A stretch of 64,000 nt of DNA from NCBI GenBank assembly GCA_031286695.1, contig JAITTY010000013.1, positions 56,457-120,456 on the forward strand, in the 5' to 3' direction. Positions within the stretch are counted from its first letter, which is position 1; the number at the start of each line of letters is the position of its first letter. Shown piece by piece: positions 19,401 through 28,727 of the stretch. The DNA is from Sphingobacterium sp. (GTDB lineage Bacteria > Bacteroidota > Bacteroidia > Sphingobacteriales > Sphingobacteriaceae). The notes beneath the pieces are model-generated. The model saw only the letters and a list, made by a program, of their open reading frames with translations, was not told where the DNA came from and did not search any database. The translations under genes and the position numbers were made by a program.

Positions 19401-20501
19401 ATGAAAAACTTACTGATATCATTGTTAATATCTGCAAGTAGTTTAACTGTTGCTGCCCAATCTAATTTGAAAGAGGGCAGCAACAGTTTTGCTTTATATA
19501 CCAAAACTGGCGAGTTTAAAAATCTTGAAAATGCGCGAAAATTCGCCGATGCTGCTTTTCAATCTAAAAAGGATTCAGCTTCTGTCAATAACAATCTTTT
19601 AAGAGCGCTGGTATATAGCTCCTTAGCAGTTGCAGATTCAACAAGAAAACAGCAATACAAAATGGATCCTATTGACGTGTCCATTAAATCGCTTAAGCTT
19701 TTGGATCAGAAAAAAGCACGCCGAAACTTTCCTGCAGAAATGGACTATATTCGTCAAAACCTTGCTGGAGCCATCTCCTATCAAGGTGGATTGGCGTTAA
19801 AAGAAGGTAAATTTGACAAAGCCTATAAATCCTATCTCCGCATAGACTCACTGGGTTTTAAAAATAATGATCTGAAATATAATCTAGCCGTACTTTCTGG
19901 TAAGAATAAAGATTATATGAACTCAATCAAATATTATGACGAGCTCATCAAAGGTGAACAGCCGAAGCCAAATTACTTTCTCGAATTAGCACATATTTAT
20001 ACACTTGGAGGTACTAAACAGGATGTCTTAAACGTTCTTGAAAAAGGACATGCTATATTTCCTGAAAATAAACAGATACTTTTCAGATTAATAGATGTGT
20101 ATTCGGCCAATCATTCGTATGATGCTATCTTGAACGTAATTGCCGATGCGATACGTTTGGAGCCTGAAAATGTCGAATTAAATTATATTGCAGGTTATTC
20201 CTATGAAAATGCGAATGACGTCAAAAAAGCGAAAGAGTATTATAATAATGTATTGCGTCTAGATCCGAATAATTATGAATCTAATCTTGCATTAGGATTG
20301 ATCAACCTGGAGACTTTATTGAAGGAACCTTCCAATCAAGATATACAGGAATTAACGATCGAATATCTTTTGAAAGCGAATGAGATAAAACCCTATGATG
20401 TCAATGCCCTTAAAGCTTTGGCGAAATACTATACACTCATTGAAGACGCATCACAATTAGACAGAGTGAATTTATTATTGAATCAATTAACAGTTAAATA
20501 G
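19401..20501 (+). CDS. Secreted TPR-repeat protein 1 downstream of gyrA
   Basis: 366 residues. An N-terminal signal peptide (MKNLLISLLISASSLTVAAQ, cleavage after AQ or VAA) is followed by tetratricopeptide-type helical repeats; clear units include KPNYFLELAHIYTLGG and NVELNYIAGYSYENANDVKKAKEYYNNVLRLDPNN (in two parts around 255-290). Probably periplasmic scaffold or chaperone-like; no enzymatic motif. It forms a tight unit with gyrA (8 bases) and the next TPR gene (2 bases). A TPR gene after gyrA recurs in Bacteroidota, as far as I recall. Confidence 0.85.
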   Translation: MKNLLISLLISASSLTVAAQSNLKEGSNSFALYTKTGEFKNLENARKFADAAFQSKKDSASVNNNLLRALVYSSLAVADSTRKQQYKMDPIDVSIKSLKLLDQKKARRNFPAEMDYIRQNLAGAISYQGGLALKEGKFDKAYKSYLRIDSLGFKNNDLKYNLAVLSGKNKDYMNSIKYYDELIKGEQPKPNYFLELAHIYTLGGTKQDVLNVLEKGHAIFPENKQILFRLIDVYSANHSYDAILNVIADAIRLEPENVELNYIAGYSYENANDVKKAKEYYNNVLRLDPNNYESNLALGLINLETLLKEPSNQDIQELTIEYLLKANEIKPYDVNALKALAKYYTLIEDASQLDRVNLLLNQLTVK

Positions 20502-20503
20502 AT

Positions 20504-21676
20504 ATGAATTTAAAATCTCTATTATTATTAGCAGCAATAGGTACTGTATCTACCTCAGTTTCTTTTGCGCAAACCGGTAATATTAAAAAAGCAAAAACAG
20601 GCCTGGCTAAATTTCAAGAATTGAAAGATGCTGGCACCGTTCAATTGGGTATCCCAAATCTGAAATCAGCAAAAGAAGCTATTGATGCAGCTGTTATCAA
20701 TGACAAAACAAAAGATAATGCTGAAGCATGGACTGTATATGCTTTAGTAAATGCAAACTTATCAACAATAGATAAATCATCCGAATTAGCAAAATTAGCT
20801 GAAGATGGGATTGCTAGAGCAAAACAGCTGGATACAGATGGCGCCAATAAAGCAAATATTAATGTTGCAGAACAAATCTTGGGACAATATAACTTCAATT
20901 TAGGTGCTGAAGAATATCAGGCTCAAAAATATGCTGATTCATACAGTTCTTTTACAAAAGCATTGACGTATCTCCCTGGTGATACATTAGTGACTTATTA
21001 CAGTGGTGTTGCGGCATTATCTAATAAAGATTATAAAAATGCCATTGAAAGGTACAAAGAATTAATTCCAAGAAAAGATTTCTCTTCGCATAAAACAATC
21101 ATGGTGGATTTACCTAAATTGTACCTATCTATGCAAGATACCACATCAGCGCTTGAATATGCAAAAAAAGCAGCTGAAGCATATCCAGATGATAATGCAG
21201 CAATGACCCAAAACATTGAACTTAATTTGATTACAGGTCATGAAAAAGAAACAATTGATGCAATTACTGCGCAATTGGCAAAAGATCCAAATAATAAGAG
21301 CTTAAATTATTATTTAGGTATTGCACAATCTTCTGCAAAAAATGACGAGGCAGCTGTTGCAGCTTATAAAAAGGCATTGGAAATCGATCCTAACTTTTTC
21401 GAAGCAAATACAAACTTAGCGATCACGTTGATGAACAAAACGCGTGAAAAATTAAATGTTGTCAATAACAACAGAAAATTGACGCAAGCTCAATATGACG
21501 CAGAATTGAATAAGATTAAAGCAGAATTGAAACCAGTACTTCCTTACCTAGAGAAAGCGGTTTCTTTACAGCCAAAAAATGTAGACGCTTTAACTAACTT
21601 AAAGAACTACTATATCTTTATGCAAGATGAAGCTAAAACCGCTGAAATCAATGCAAAAATCAAAGAAGTAGAATAA
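20504..21676 (+). CDS. Secreted TPR-repeat protein 2 downstream of gyrA
   Basis: 390 residues with signal peptide (cleavage near VSFAQ, about residue 23) and TPR units, for example SLNYYLGIAQSSAKND followed by VAAYKKALEIDPNF (about 265-300). Related in layout to the preceding protein, so the pair may be an ancient duplication. Starts two bases after the previous stop, implying translational coupling. A strong terminator follows, closing the gyrA operon. Function unknown beyond protein-protein interaction. Confidence 0.85.
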   Translation: MNLKSLLLLAAIGTVSTSVSFAQTGNIKKAKTGLAKFQELKDAGTVQLGIPNLKSAKEAIDAAVINDKTKDNAEAWTVYALVNANLSTIDKSSELAKLAEDGIARAKQLDTDGANKANINVAEQILGQYNFNLGAEEYQAQKYADSYSSFTKALTYLPGDTLVTYYSGVAALSNKDYKNAIERYKELIPRKDFSSHKTIMVDLPKLYLSMQDTTSALEYAKKAAEAYPDDNAAMTQNIELNLITGHEKETIDAITAQLAKDPNNKSLNYYLGIAQSSAKNDEAAVAAYKKALEIDPNFFEANTNLAITLMNKTREKLNVVNNNRKLTQAQYDAELNKIKAELKPVLPYLEKAVSLQPKNVDALTNLKNYYIFMQDEAKTAEINAKIKEVE

Positions 21677-21690
21677 TCGATTTCTTTAAG

Positions 21691-21732
21691 AAAGAAAAAG
21701 CCCACATAACTGGTTATGCGGGCTTTTTCTTT
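21691..21732. terminator. Bidirectional terminator closing the gyrA operon
   Basis: 20-bp stem with a single A/C mismatch (21691-21710 and 21713-21732) and a two-base gap at the centre; A-rich left arm, T-rich right arm (GGGCTTTTTCTTT). It serves the TPR gene on plus and the FKBP gene on minus. Confidence 0.85.
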
Positions 21733-21749
21733 TTGTTATACCCAATAAA

Positions 21750-22193
21750 TTAGGCTAAGATTGCAATTAACTCAATCTGAAAAATCAATGTACATTCGCC
21801 ACCTTTTCTGGGAAGCAATTCTTCTTTTCCATATGCTAAATTCGGCGGCAAGCATACCTCCCAAATCGATCCAACAGGCATTTTCGAAATAGCCTCTTGC
21901 CAACCGATAATGAGTTCATTAATATAAAAAGTTTCGGGACGTTTGCGCTTGTAGGAACTGTCGAATACCGTTCCATCCAAAAGCTCGCCTTTATAATGGC
22001 AGATTACCTTGGAAGATTTTTTGGGAATCTTCCCAGCTCCCGCCGTCAATACCTTATACTGCAAACCTGATGCACAAACCACCACGCCCTCCTTGTGCGC
22101 ATTTTCCTCCAAAAATATTCTTCCTGCTTCGCGATTCCTTTCCAGAAGTGCGCCTGAATTTGCTTTATTTTTCTTTTTCTGAACCAAAACCAA
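21750..22193 (-). CDS. FKBP-type peptidyl-prolyl cis-trans isomerase
   Basis: 147 residues. A short N-terminal helix (ERNREAGRIFLEENAHKEGV) as in FkpA/Mip proteins is followed by one FKBP domain (about 45-147) with ASGLQYKVL, DGTVFDSSYKR, GWQEAISKMPVG and PPNLAYGKEE. No clear signal peptide: the N-terminus is short and basic, so it may be cytosolic or the start may be misplaced. Catalyses prolyl isomerisation during folding. Confidence 0.88.
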   Translation of the reverse strand: MVLVQKKKNKANSGALLERNREAGRIFLEENAHKEGVVVCASGLQYKVLTAGAGKIPKKSSKVICHYKGELLDGTVFDSSYKRKRPETFYINELIIGWQEAISKMPVGSIWEVCLPPNLAYGKEELLPRKGGECTLIFQIELIAILA

Positions 22194-22297
22194 ATTGATT
22201 AAATTGCTAAAATGCCAATTATTTATTTTATTCTCAAAATAACAGCTTTTTATCCTTTTAATGAAAAAAATCGGCTTTTTTGTTCTTTAAAAAGGCT

Positions 22298-22711
22298 TTA
22301 TTGCAGCAAAGTAGCCTGCAGCGTTTTTTCGAAGCTAAATGCCTTGCTAACGGGACAATTTTCTTTTGCCTTATTCGCTATTGTCTGGAATTCGGATTCA
22401 CTGATTGTAGGGACACTAGCTTTTAGTTCAAGTTCAGACCGTACTATTGAACCATTTTCAAAAACGATCGTTGATACGGTCGTCAACTCGTCAGGGACAA
22501 AACCCGCCTCAGACAGATAGGCACTCAGCTGCATGGTAAAACAGCCAGCATGTGCTGCTGCCAGTAATTCTTCGGGATTTGTTCCGACACCGTTTTCAAA
22601 GCGGGTCGAAAATGAATATTGCGTATGATCCAACGCTGTACTATCGGTAGTCAGGTTACCTTTCCCCTCTTTAAGATTGCCATTCCATTGGGCTGTTGCT
22701 TTTCTTCTCAT
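22298..22711 (-). CDS. osmC: OsmC-type peroxiredoxin
   Basis: I place the start at the ATG at 22711 giving [11 protein letters not shown], which aligns with the E. coli OsmC N-terminus; an in-frame ATG 21 bases earlier adds seven unsupported residues. 137 residues with the OsmC signature [20 protein letters not shown] and a second cysteine in [11 protein letters not shown]. Reduces organic peroxides, usually stress-induced. Distinct from the OsmC-like protein at 12045. Confidence 0.9.
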   Translation of the reverse strand: MRRKATAQWNGNLKEGKGNLTTDSTALDHTQYSFSTRFENGVGTNPEELLAAAHAGCFTMQLSAYLSEAGFVPDELTTVSTIVFENGSIVRSELELKASVPTISESEFQTIANKAKENCPVSKAFSFEKTLQATLLQ

Positions 22712-22883
22712 GATTTTAATATCTGTTATCAATTCTAATTTTTATCAATTCAGCTTTTGTGACAAAAGTTCCCCTGTCACCATTCATAGAACAAATCGTG
22801 GATAAAAAAGTTGTGCCCTACGCATAAATTAATGTCGCGATCCCTCCGGCTACTACGTTAACTATTTTATTAAAACTAAACTC

Positions 22884-23135
22884 ATGAATAAAGTAATATA
22901 CCTTTTCATTGCTGTAACAGCATTTGTTTCCTGTAAAACAAACCAACTGAAGGATCAGGCCCTAATACAAGACTGTCCTGAAGAGAAAATTGTAAACAAA
23001 ATACCCGGTCCGCCGGTAAAGGGTGAAACCGAAAAGATTTATTACATCTATCAAGGCAAAAGAATTTCACCGAAACAATTTGATCAGGAGTGGCTAAAAA
23101 ACAATTGTGATATTAAAGAGACAGTTGTCTATTGA
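22884..23135 (+). CDS. Small putative lipoprotein, function unknown
   Basis: 83 residues. The N-terminus MNKVIYLFIAVTAFVSC is a type II signal peptide with lipobox FVSC (Cys17). The mature part is short and polar, containing IPGPPVKGETEKIYYIYQGK and ending in an unpaired-cysteine segment (NNCDIKE). I recognise no family. It precedes the MFS gene by 53 bases, but that gene has its own -7 element. Confidence 0.65.
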   Translation: MNKVIYLFIAVTAFVSCKTNQLKDQALIQDCPEEKIVNKIPGPPVKGETEKIYYIYQGKRISPKQFDQEWLKNNCDIKETVVY

Positions 23136-23164
23136 TTTTATTTCAAAAAATAAGCTTAAAGACG

Positions 23165-23172
23165 TAATTTTG
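23165..23172 (+). promoter_or_regulatory. -7 promoter element for the MFS gene
   Basis: TAATTTTG matches TAnnTTTG exactly and sits 17 bases before the ATG, implying a very short leader. Confidence 0.45.
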
Positions 23173-23188
23173 CCTAAAATTTTTTAAA

Positions 23189-24376
23189 ATGACAGTTTCT
23201 CTTCGGGAGGTCAATCAAAAGATTTTAGGCTATGTATCTTTAACTTTCCTTGGTTATTTCACGATCGGCCTATCGCTTGCAACCCTCCCCATTTTTATCC
23301 ACCAGACCTTAGGATTTAACACAATTATTGCTGGCCTGGTCATCAGCGTTCAATATATTGCGACATTTATGCTCCGCGGTTATGCCGGAAAAATTGTTGA
23401 CACCAAGGGACCCAAGGTCTCTGTTCTGCGCAGCATGTTATTTTTTGCATTATCAGGCCTACTTCTCCTCCTCGTATTTTTATTCAAGTCTCAGCCCTTT
23501 ATAAGCTTGAGCCTCCTGCTTATTACCCGATTATTGACCGGAATCGGCGAAGGCCTCGTCGGTGCCAGCCCTATAAACTGGGCATTGATGGAACTGGGTG
23601 ATGAACACGCGGCCAAGGCAATCTCTTTCAATGGGATAGCCAGTTATGGGGCATTAGCTATCGGAGCTCCATTAGGTGTATTAATGGTAGACCATATCAG
23701 CTATGAAACCTTAGCTTTTCTGACAATTGCCGTGGGCATACTCGGCTACCTCTATTGCCGCTCGAAAACACCCTATCGGGTAAGCCGTGAAAAAACTGAA
23801 ACAGTAAGTTTTAAACGTGTGCTGCTTTTAGTAGCTCCTTTCGGAATCTGCCTCGCTTTAGGAGGTCTTGGATTTGGAAGCATTTCCACTTTTATGACCC
23901 TTTATTATGAGCACTTTAACTGGCAGAATGGTGCAGCATGTTTAACTGTATTTGGAATCTTCTTTATTCTGACACGGTTAGTATTCAATAAAGTCATTGA
24001 CCAATATGGGGGATTAAAAGTTGCCTTGGTAAGTCTCTTCGTCGAAACACTGGGTCTGATGGTTATTGCTACAGCGATCCATCCCCTATGGACACTCTTA
24101 GGGGCCGCTTTAACAGGCCTTGGCTTCTCTCTGGTATTTCCGGCGCTTGGTGTTGAAGCAATAAAAAGGGTTGATCAAAATCAACAGGGTGCTGCTTTGG
24201 CAGCATATGGCTTATTTATAGACATATCCCTGGGGATCACCGGACCTTTAATCGGATTTGTTGCCAATAACATGGGGATGACGGCTATATATCCTTTTAG
24301 CACCATAATGGTTTCTATCGGTTTTGCTGTCGTTGGAAATATTCTTTATAATAAACGAAAAGTGCTGGCAAAATAG
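23189..24376 (+). CDS. MFS transporter, YfcJ/YhhS-like
   Basis: 395 residues with 12 predicted hydrophobic helices. The N-terminus (GYFTIGLSLATLPIFIHQTLGFNT) and following RGYAGKIVDTKGPK loop 2-3 motif match the YhhS/YfcJ branch of arabinose-efflux-like permeases. Substrate not known; members are regarded as drug or metabolite exporters. Single-gene unit bounded by a promoter element and a strong terminator. Confidence 0.85.
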   Translation: MTVSLREVNQKILGYVSLTFLGYFTIGLSLATLPIFIHQTLGFNTIIAGLVISVQYIATFMLRGYAGKIVDTKGPKVSVLRSMLFFALSGLLLLLVFLFKSQPFISLSLLLITRLLTGIGEGLVGASPINWALMELGDEHAAKAISFNGIASYGALAIGAPLGVLMVDHISYETLAFLTIAVGILGYLYCRSKTPYRVSREKTETVSFKRVLLLVAPFGICLALGGLGFGSISTFMTLYYEHFNWQNGAACLTVFGIFFILTRLVFNKVIDQYGGLKVALVSLFVETLGLMVIATAIHPLWTLLGAALTGLGFSLVFPALGVEAIKRVDQNQQGAALAAYGLFIDISLGITGPLIGFVANNMGMTAIYPFSTIMVSIGFAVVGNILYNKRKVLAK

Positions 24377-24412
24377 TCCATTGCAATAGAAATAAGGACT
24401 TGTCAAATCGTT

Positions 24413-24460
24413 TAATACAAAAAAGAGCGGCTGTGTATACAGCCGCTCTTTTTTGTATTA
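24413..24460. terminator. Perfect bidirectional terminator between MFS and fabV genes
   Basis: 22-bp perfect inverted repeat (24413-24434 and 24439-24460), loop GTAT, core GAGCGGCTGT/ACAGCCGCTC flanked by A and T runs. It serves both converging genes. Confidence 0.9.
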
Positions 24461-24472
24461 AAACTCTTTATG

Positions 24473-25675
24473 TTAGCCTTCAATACTAGGTACACCAACA
24501 ACTTCATTGGTATCCACATTGTAGTCTATGCCATCAAAATTGAAACCGAATAAATTGAAAAACTCATTACGGTAACCTTCAATATCTGAAATTTCAGCTA
24601 AGTTTTCGGTTGTCGCTTTTTCCCACAACGCCGCAACTTCAGCTTGAACATCCTCACGCATTTCTAAATCGTCTACACGGATACGGCCTTTATCATCAAG
24701 CAATACCTTTCCATCGGCTGTATAAAGACGCTCAGCAAACAAACGTTGCATCTGCTCGATTGTACCTTCATGAATTCCTTTTTCTTTCATTACTTTATAC
24801 AATAGAGAAATGTATAAAGGAACCACAGGAATAGCAGAACTTGACTGTGTAACCAAGGCTTTATTAACAGATACATAAGATACACCATGAATATCGCTCA
24901 AAATAGCGTTTATCGCAGGTACCGTTCCTTCTAAATCATCCTTAGCACGGCCAATAGTACCATTACGGTAAATCGGGTAAGTAAGCTCAGGGCCTATATA
25001 AGAATAAGCAACTGTTTTAGCGCCGTCGGCCAATACACCAGCAGCTTTTAGATCTTCGATCCAAAATTTCCAATCCTCCCCACCCATTACAGCTACCGTA
25101 TTTGCAATATCCTCTTCATTTTCTACTGGTTGAATGGTAATATCTGAAATTACACCAGTATGAAAATCTACTGTTTTGTTGGTAAACGGTTCTTGTATTG
25201 GTTTCAAAACAGAAGCGTGTGCCACTCCAGTCTTTGGATGCGTACGACGCGGCGAGGCTAAACTATAAACCACTAAATCAATCTGTCCCAAATCTTTTTT
25301 AATAAGCTCAATGGTTTGTTTTTTCACTTCGTCTGAAAAAGCATCACCATTAATACTTTTGGCATATAATCCCGCTTCATGGGCTTCTTTTTCAAAAGCT
25401 GCGGAGTTGTACCATCCAGCAGTTCCTGGCTTGCCTTCTGCTGCAGGTTTTTCAAAAAATACACCGATTGTAGCAGCTCCAGAACCAAATGCTGCAGAAA
25501 TCCGAGATGCAATACCAAATCCTGTAGAAGCACCGATCACCAATACTTTCTTCGGACCATTCGCGATTTCACCTTTGGATTTCACGTATTCAATTTGATT
25601 TTTAATGTTTTGCGCAGCCCCTTGTGGATGCGAGGTTAAACAAATAAAACCTCTAGTTCTTGGTTGTATAATCAT
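24473..25675 (-). CDS. fabV: Enoyl-ACP reductase, FabV type
   Basis: 400 residues catalysing NADH-dependent reduction of trans-2-enoyl-ACP, the last step of the fatty-acid elongation cycle. Hallmarks: N-terminal MIIQPRTRGFICLTSHP, nucleotide-binding loop VLVIGASTGFG (44-54), and the FabV-specific active-site spacing Tyr236-x8-Lys245 (YRNGTIGRAK). Length fits FabV (about 400) and not FabI (about 260). FabV enzymes are commonly triclosan-tolerant. Single gene. Confidence 0.96.
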   Translation of the reverse strand: MIIQPRTRGFICLTSHPQGAAQNIKNQIEYVKSKGEIANGPKKVLVIGASTGFGIASRISAAFGSGAATIGVFFEKPAAEGKPGTAGWYNSAAFEKEAHEAGLYAKSINGDAFSDEVKKQTIELIKKDLGQIDLVVYSLASPRRTHPKTGVAHASVLKPIQEPFTNKTVDFHTGVISDITIQPVENEEDIANTVAVMGGEDWKFWIEDLKAAGVLADGAKTVAYSYIGPELTYPIYRNGTIGRAKDDLEGTVPAINAILSDIHGVSYVSVNKALVTQSSSAIPVVPLYISLLYKVMKEKGIHEGTIEQMQRLFAERLYTADGKVLLDDKGRIRVDDLEMREDVQAEVAALWEKATTENLAEISDIEGYRNEFFNLFGFNFDGIDYNVDTNEVVGVPSIEG

Positions 25676-25836
25676 CTTGATTAATTTTCTTACTACTTGT
25701 TTTATTGATTAGGCAAAATAAGGAATTTTAAATGAGAAAATCGTGATAAAAATCAATTAGTTTTTGTTTCATTTTCAATTGAACGGGCATTTGCTTACTT
25801 TCACAAAGTTAAGTTTACATCCTATTCATCTTATTT

Positions 25837-26775
25837 ATGCCAGTCCAATTTACAATAAAAAAGAATAAAAATAATGCACTTCTCCTCGGAACTTTAGCTG
25901 CTTTATTTTTTGCCAGCACTTTTGTTCTCAATCGCATCATGGCGGTATCGGGTGGAAGCTGGCAATGGACAGCCTCTTTACGTTTTATCTGGATGCTTCC
26001 AATCTTGGTCCTTATTGTTGCTATCAGAGGAAATCTCGTCAGTTTACTCAAAGAAATTAAATCCAATCTGCTTCAATGGCTATGCTGGAGTACCATCGGA
26101 TTCGGAATATTCTATGCGACGCTTACGTATGGCGCAAATTATGGACCATCCTGGTTGGTTGCGAGCACCTTCGAATTCACCATTATTGCCGGGATGTTTA
26201 TTGGGCCCCTTCTCGAGAAAAAAGGGCATCGAAAAGGCTTATCAAAAGCCTCTCTCCTCTTTTCCATTATTATTTTTTGCGGCATTCTGCTCATGCAAAT
26301 TTCAGAAGCTCGATCGACTTCCATGAAGGCCATGTTATTAGGAACTATACCAGTATTAATCGGTGCAATTGCTTATCCCTTAGGCAACCGTAAAATGATG
26401 AAAATTTCGGGCAATAAACTGGATGCTTTTCAGCGTACGCTGGGAATGACACTATGCAGCATGCCATTTTGGATTGTGCTTAGTCTATTTGGATATGCAG
26501 AAAACGGACTGCCTACAGATAGTCAGCTCTTCCAGACCTTCCTGGTTGCTTTATGTTCGGGGGTGATTGCGACACTTCTATTTTTCACAGCTACCGACCT
26601 GGTCCATCATGACCATAAGGCCCTTGCCGCAGTGGAAGCAACACAGGCCATGGAGGTTATTTTTACATTAATCGGTGAAATTCTTATCCTGCATGCCGCA
26701 CTTCCATCAATGTATTCTTGTCTCGGTATTCTCATGGTGGTCATCGGGATGATACTACATAGCCGATCAAGCTAA
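25837..26775 (+). CDS. DMT-superfamily multidrug efflux transporter
   Basis: 312 residues, ten hydrophobic segments in two five-helix halves. The N-terminal LLLGTLAALFFASTFVLNR and C-terminal half with ALAAVEATQAMEVIFTLIGE fit the EamA / multidrug resistance efflux transporter group. Other frames over this gene are long but lack consistent hydrophobic pattern. Converges on the ABC exporter gene with a nine-base gap. Substrate unknown. Confidence 0.85.
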   Translation: MPVQFTIKKNKNNALLLGTLAALFFASTFVLNRIMAVSGGSWQWTASLRFIWMLPILVLIVAIRGNLVSLLKEIKSNLLQWLCWSTIGFGIFYATLTYGANYGPSWLVASTFEFTIIAGMFIGPLLEKKGHRKGLSKASLLFSIIIFCGILLMQISEARSTSMKAMLLGTIPVLIGAIAYPLGNRKMMKISGNKLDAFQRTLGMTLCSMPFWIVLSLFGYAENGLPTDSQLFQTFLVALCSGVIATLLFFTATDLVHHDHKALAAVEATQAMEVIFTLIGEILILHAALPSMYSCLGILMVVIGMILHSRSS

Positions 26776-26784
26776 CCGTCCTAT

Positions 26785-28575
26785 TCATCGCTCATCGGAT
26801 TGCAAGGTCCTGCTTATTTTATTTAAATTCAAGCTGTTGGCCATGGCGGAAAAAATGTCGTAGTAGGTGCCTTTATTTGCATAAAGATCTTCGTGCTGAC
26901 CTTTTTCTACAACACAGCCTTTTTCCATAACCACAATCGCATTGGAATCAATGATCTGAGATATGCTATGAGAAACGATGATGACTGTGCGATCTTTTTT
27001 GATCGCATCTAAACTATTTTTGATCTGTTCGGTAGCAATGGCATCCAGATTAGCTGTAGGTTCATCGAGAAAGATAATGGGAGGATTTTTCAAAAACAAG
27101 CGTGCGATGGCAATCCGCTGCTGTTGCCCACCAGACAACGACTGGGCATCAGCATCATACCCTTTAGGAAGCTCCATGATCTGTTCGTGAATGTAAGCTT
27201 TTTTTGCCGCCTCAATAATCTCTTCCCGCGAGCTGCCCATTTTACCATATTCGATATTCTCAAAAATAGTTCCTTTAAAAATATGGTTGCGCTGCAGTAC
27301 CATTCCGATATGCTGACGGAGAAAAGCCGTATCGTAACTGGCCAGATCTACGCCATCCAAAAAAATCTGCCCATGGCTAGGTTCGTAAAACTTGTCAAGT
27401 AAATTGATAATCGTACTTTTTCCCGCACCACTCAAACCAACCAAAGCCGTTATTTCATTCGGTTTAATAGCAAAGCTCACATCCTTCAAGGCAACTGTAC
27501 CATTGGGATATTCAAAAGATACATGCCTCAGTTCCAAATCTCCGTGTATGTGAACAGGCTTATAGTTACCTTTGGATTCAATCTGCTCATCGGATTCCAA
27601 AATCTCAAAAAAGGATTCTGAATAAATCAAAGCATCATTTACTTCATCATATATACGGTGTAGCTGGCGTATAGGCGCCGAGACGTTATTGAATAACATG
27701 ATATGAAACATAATGGCGCCAATAGTAATCTGACCAGAAAGCACAAGATAGGCCGTCAATACGATGATAATCACGACAGCTATCTGTTCAACAAAATTTT
27801 TAATACTGTCATATAGGAAACTTGTTTTACGGGTTGCCATTTGATTTTCGGTCATTTCATATTGGATCTTCTCATGGCGCTTAGCCTCTTCCGGCTCACG
27901 GACAAAAGATTTAATAACCAAAATTGAATCGATCAAACTAATAATCCGGTTATTTTTTGATTCCCGATAATTGCGCATCTGTCTCCGGAAACCTGTTAAT
28001 TTTGACGCTTGAGCCTGACCGATATAGAGGTACAAAGGAATAACAGCTACACCGACCAAACCTACGTATACATTTGCGTAGAACATACAGATGAGCGCAA
28101 TAATTGCGTTCGCAAACAAAGGAAGAATATCAATAAAAAAATTCTGTACCAACCGGGTCAATGAACTAATTCCTGCATCAATCCGGGTAGCCAATTTTCC
28201 GCTTTCATTATCTGCTGAGGTATAGAAGGCCAGCCTATACGTTAAAATACGGTCAACAATCGACTGAGAGAAGTCACGGGCAATATAGATCCGAAGTTTT
28301 TCGCCATAAAACTTCTGCCCAAACTGAACCAAAGCATAAATAATTTCCTTCGCTAACAAGACGATACTGATCATACCAACGAGATACATGCCTTTAGACA
28401 ACGGCTCTTTGGCAACCATCAGCACATTAATCTGGTCTACCGTATAACGTAAGATAAAAGCGTTGATCTGCGCGGCAAAAGAACCGACTACGGTCAATAG
28501 CAGGGTATAAATAATCAGTCTACGGTAGGGTTTGGCGAAGGGAACAATTTTTTTAAATAATTGCGGAATAGTCAT
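26785..28575 (-). CDS. ABC exporter, fused permease-ATPase
   Basis: Start placed at the ATG at 28575 (MTIPQLFKKIVPFAKPYRRL), the normal beginning for this family; an upstream in-frame ATG at 28653 adds 26 unlikely residues. 596 residues: six-helix ABC_membrane domain (about 15-320), then an ATPase with Walker A GLSGAGKST, signature LSGGQQQR, Walker B PPIIFLDEPTANLD and the H-loop SHS. Homodimeric type IV exporter of lipid, peptide or drug. No adjacent partner subunit. Confidence 0.9.
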   Translation of the reverse strand: MTIPQLFKKIVPFAKPYRRLIIYTLLLTVVGSFAAQINAFILRYTVDQINVLMVAKEPLSKGMYLVGMISIVLLAKEIIYALVQFGQKFYGEKLRIYIARDFSQSIVDRILTYRLAFYTSADNESGKLATRIDAGISSLTRLVQNFFIDILPLFANAIIALICMFYANVYVGLVGVAVIPLYLYIGQAQASKLTGFRRQMRNYRESKNNRIISLIDSILVIKSFVREPEEAKRHEKIQYEMTENQMATRKTSFLYDSIKNFVEQIAVVIIIVLTAYLVLSGQITIGAIMFHIMLFNNVSAPIRQLHRIYDEVNDALIYSESFFEILESDEQIESKGNYKPVHIHGDLELRHVSFEYPNGTVALKDVSFAIKPNEITALVGLSGAGKSTIINLLDKFYEPSHGQIFLDGVDLASYDTAFLRQHIGMVLQRNHIFKGTIFENIEYGKMGSSREEIIEAAKKAYIHEQIMELPKGYDADAQSLSGGQQQRIAIARLFLKNPPIIFLDEPTANLDAIATEQIKNSLDAIKKDRTVIIVSHSISQIIDSNAIVVMEKGCVVEKGQHEDLYANKGTYYDIFSAMANSLNLNKISRTLQSDER

Positions 28576-28673
28576 TGAAATCGATTTTAATACAGAGCAA
28601 ACAAATAATCTGACGACATTGTTTAAATCTAAGTATAAAATCGGGAAGATCACAACGGGAGAATAGGATTAAA

Positions 28674-28702
28674 AAAGGCATATCACATGGTGATATGCCT
28701 TT
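28674..28702. terminator. Hairpin terminator between ABC exporter start region and nuclease gene end
   Basis: 13-bp perfect stem AAAGGCATATCAC / GTGATATGCCTTT with loop ATG. On the minus strand it follows the nuclease stop by 25 bases and ends in CCTTTTTT, so it terminates the nuclease gene. Confidence 0.8.
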
Positions 28703-28727
28703 CTAAAAATGCTTTAGCTGCTCTGGG

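Noticed and set aside
26076-26393. Long alternative frames over the DMT transporter gene
   Set aside because: They lack the consistent membrane pattern and family motifs seen in the 312-residue frame.
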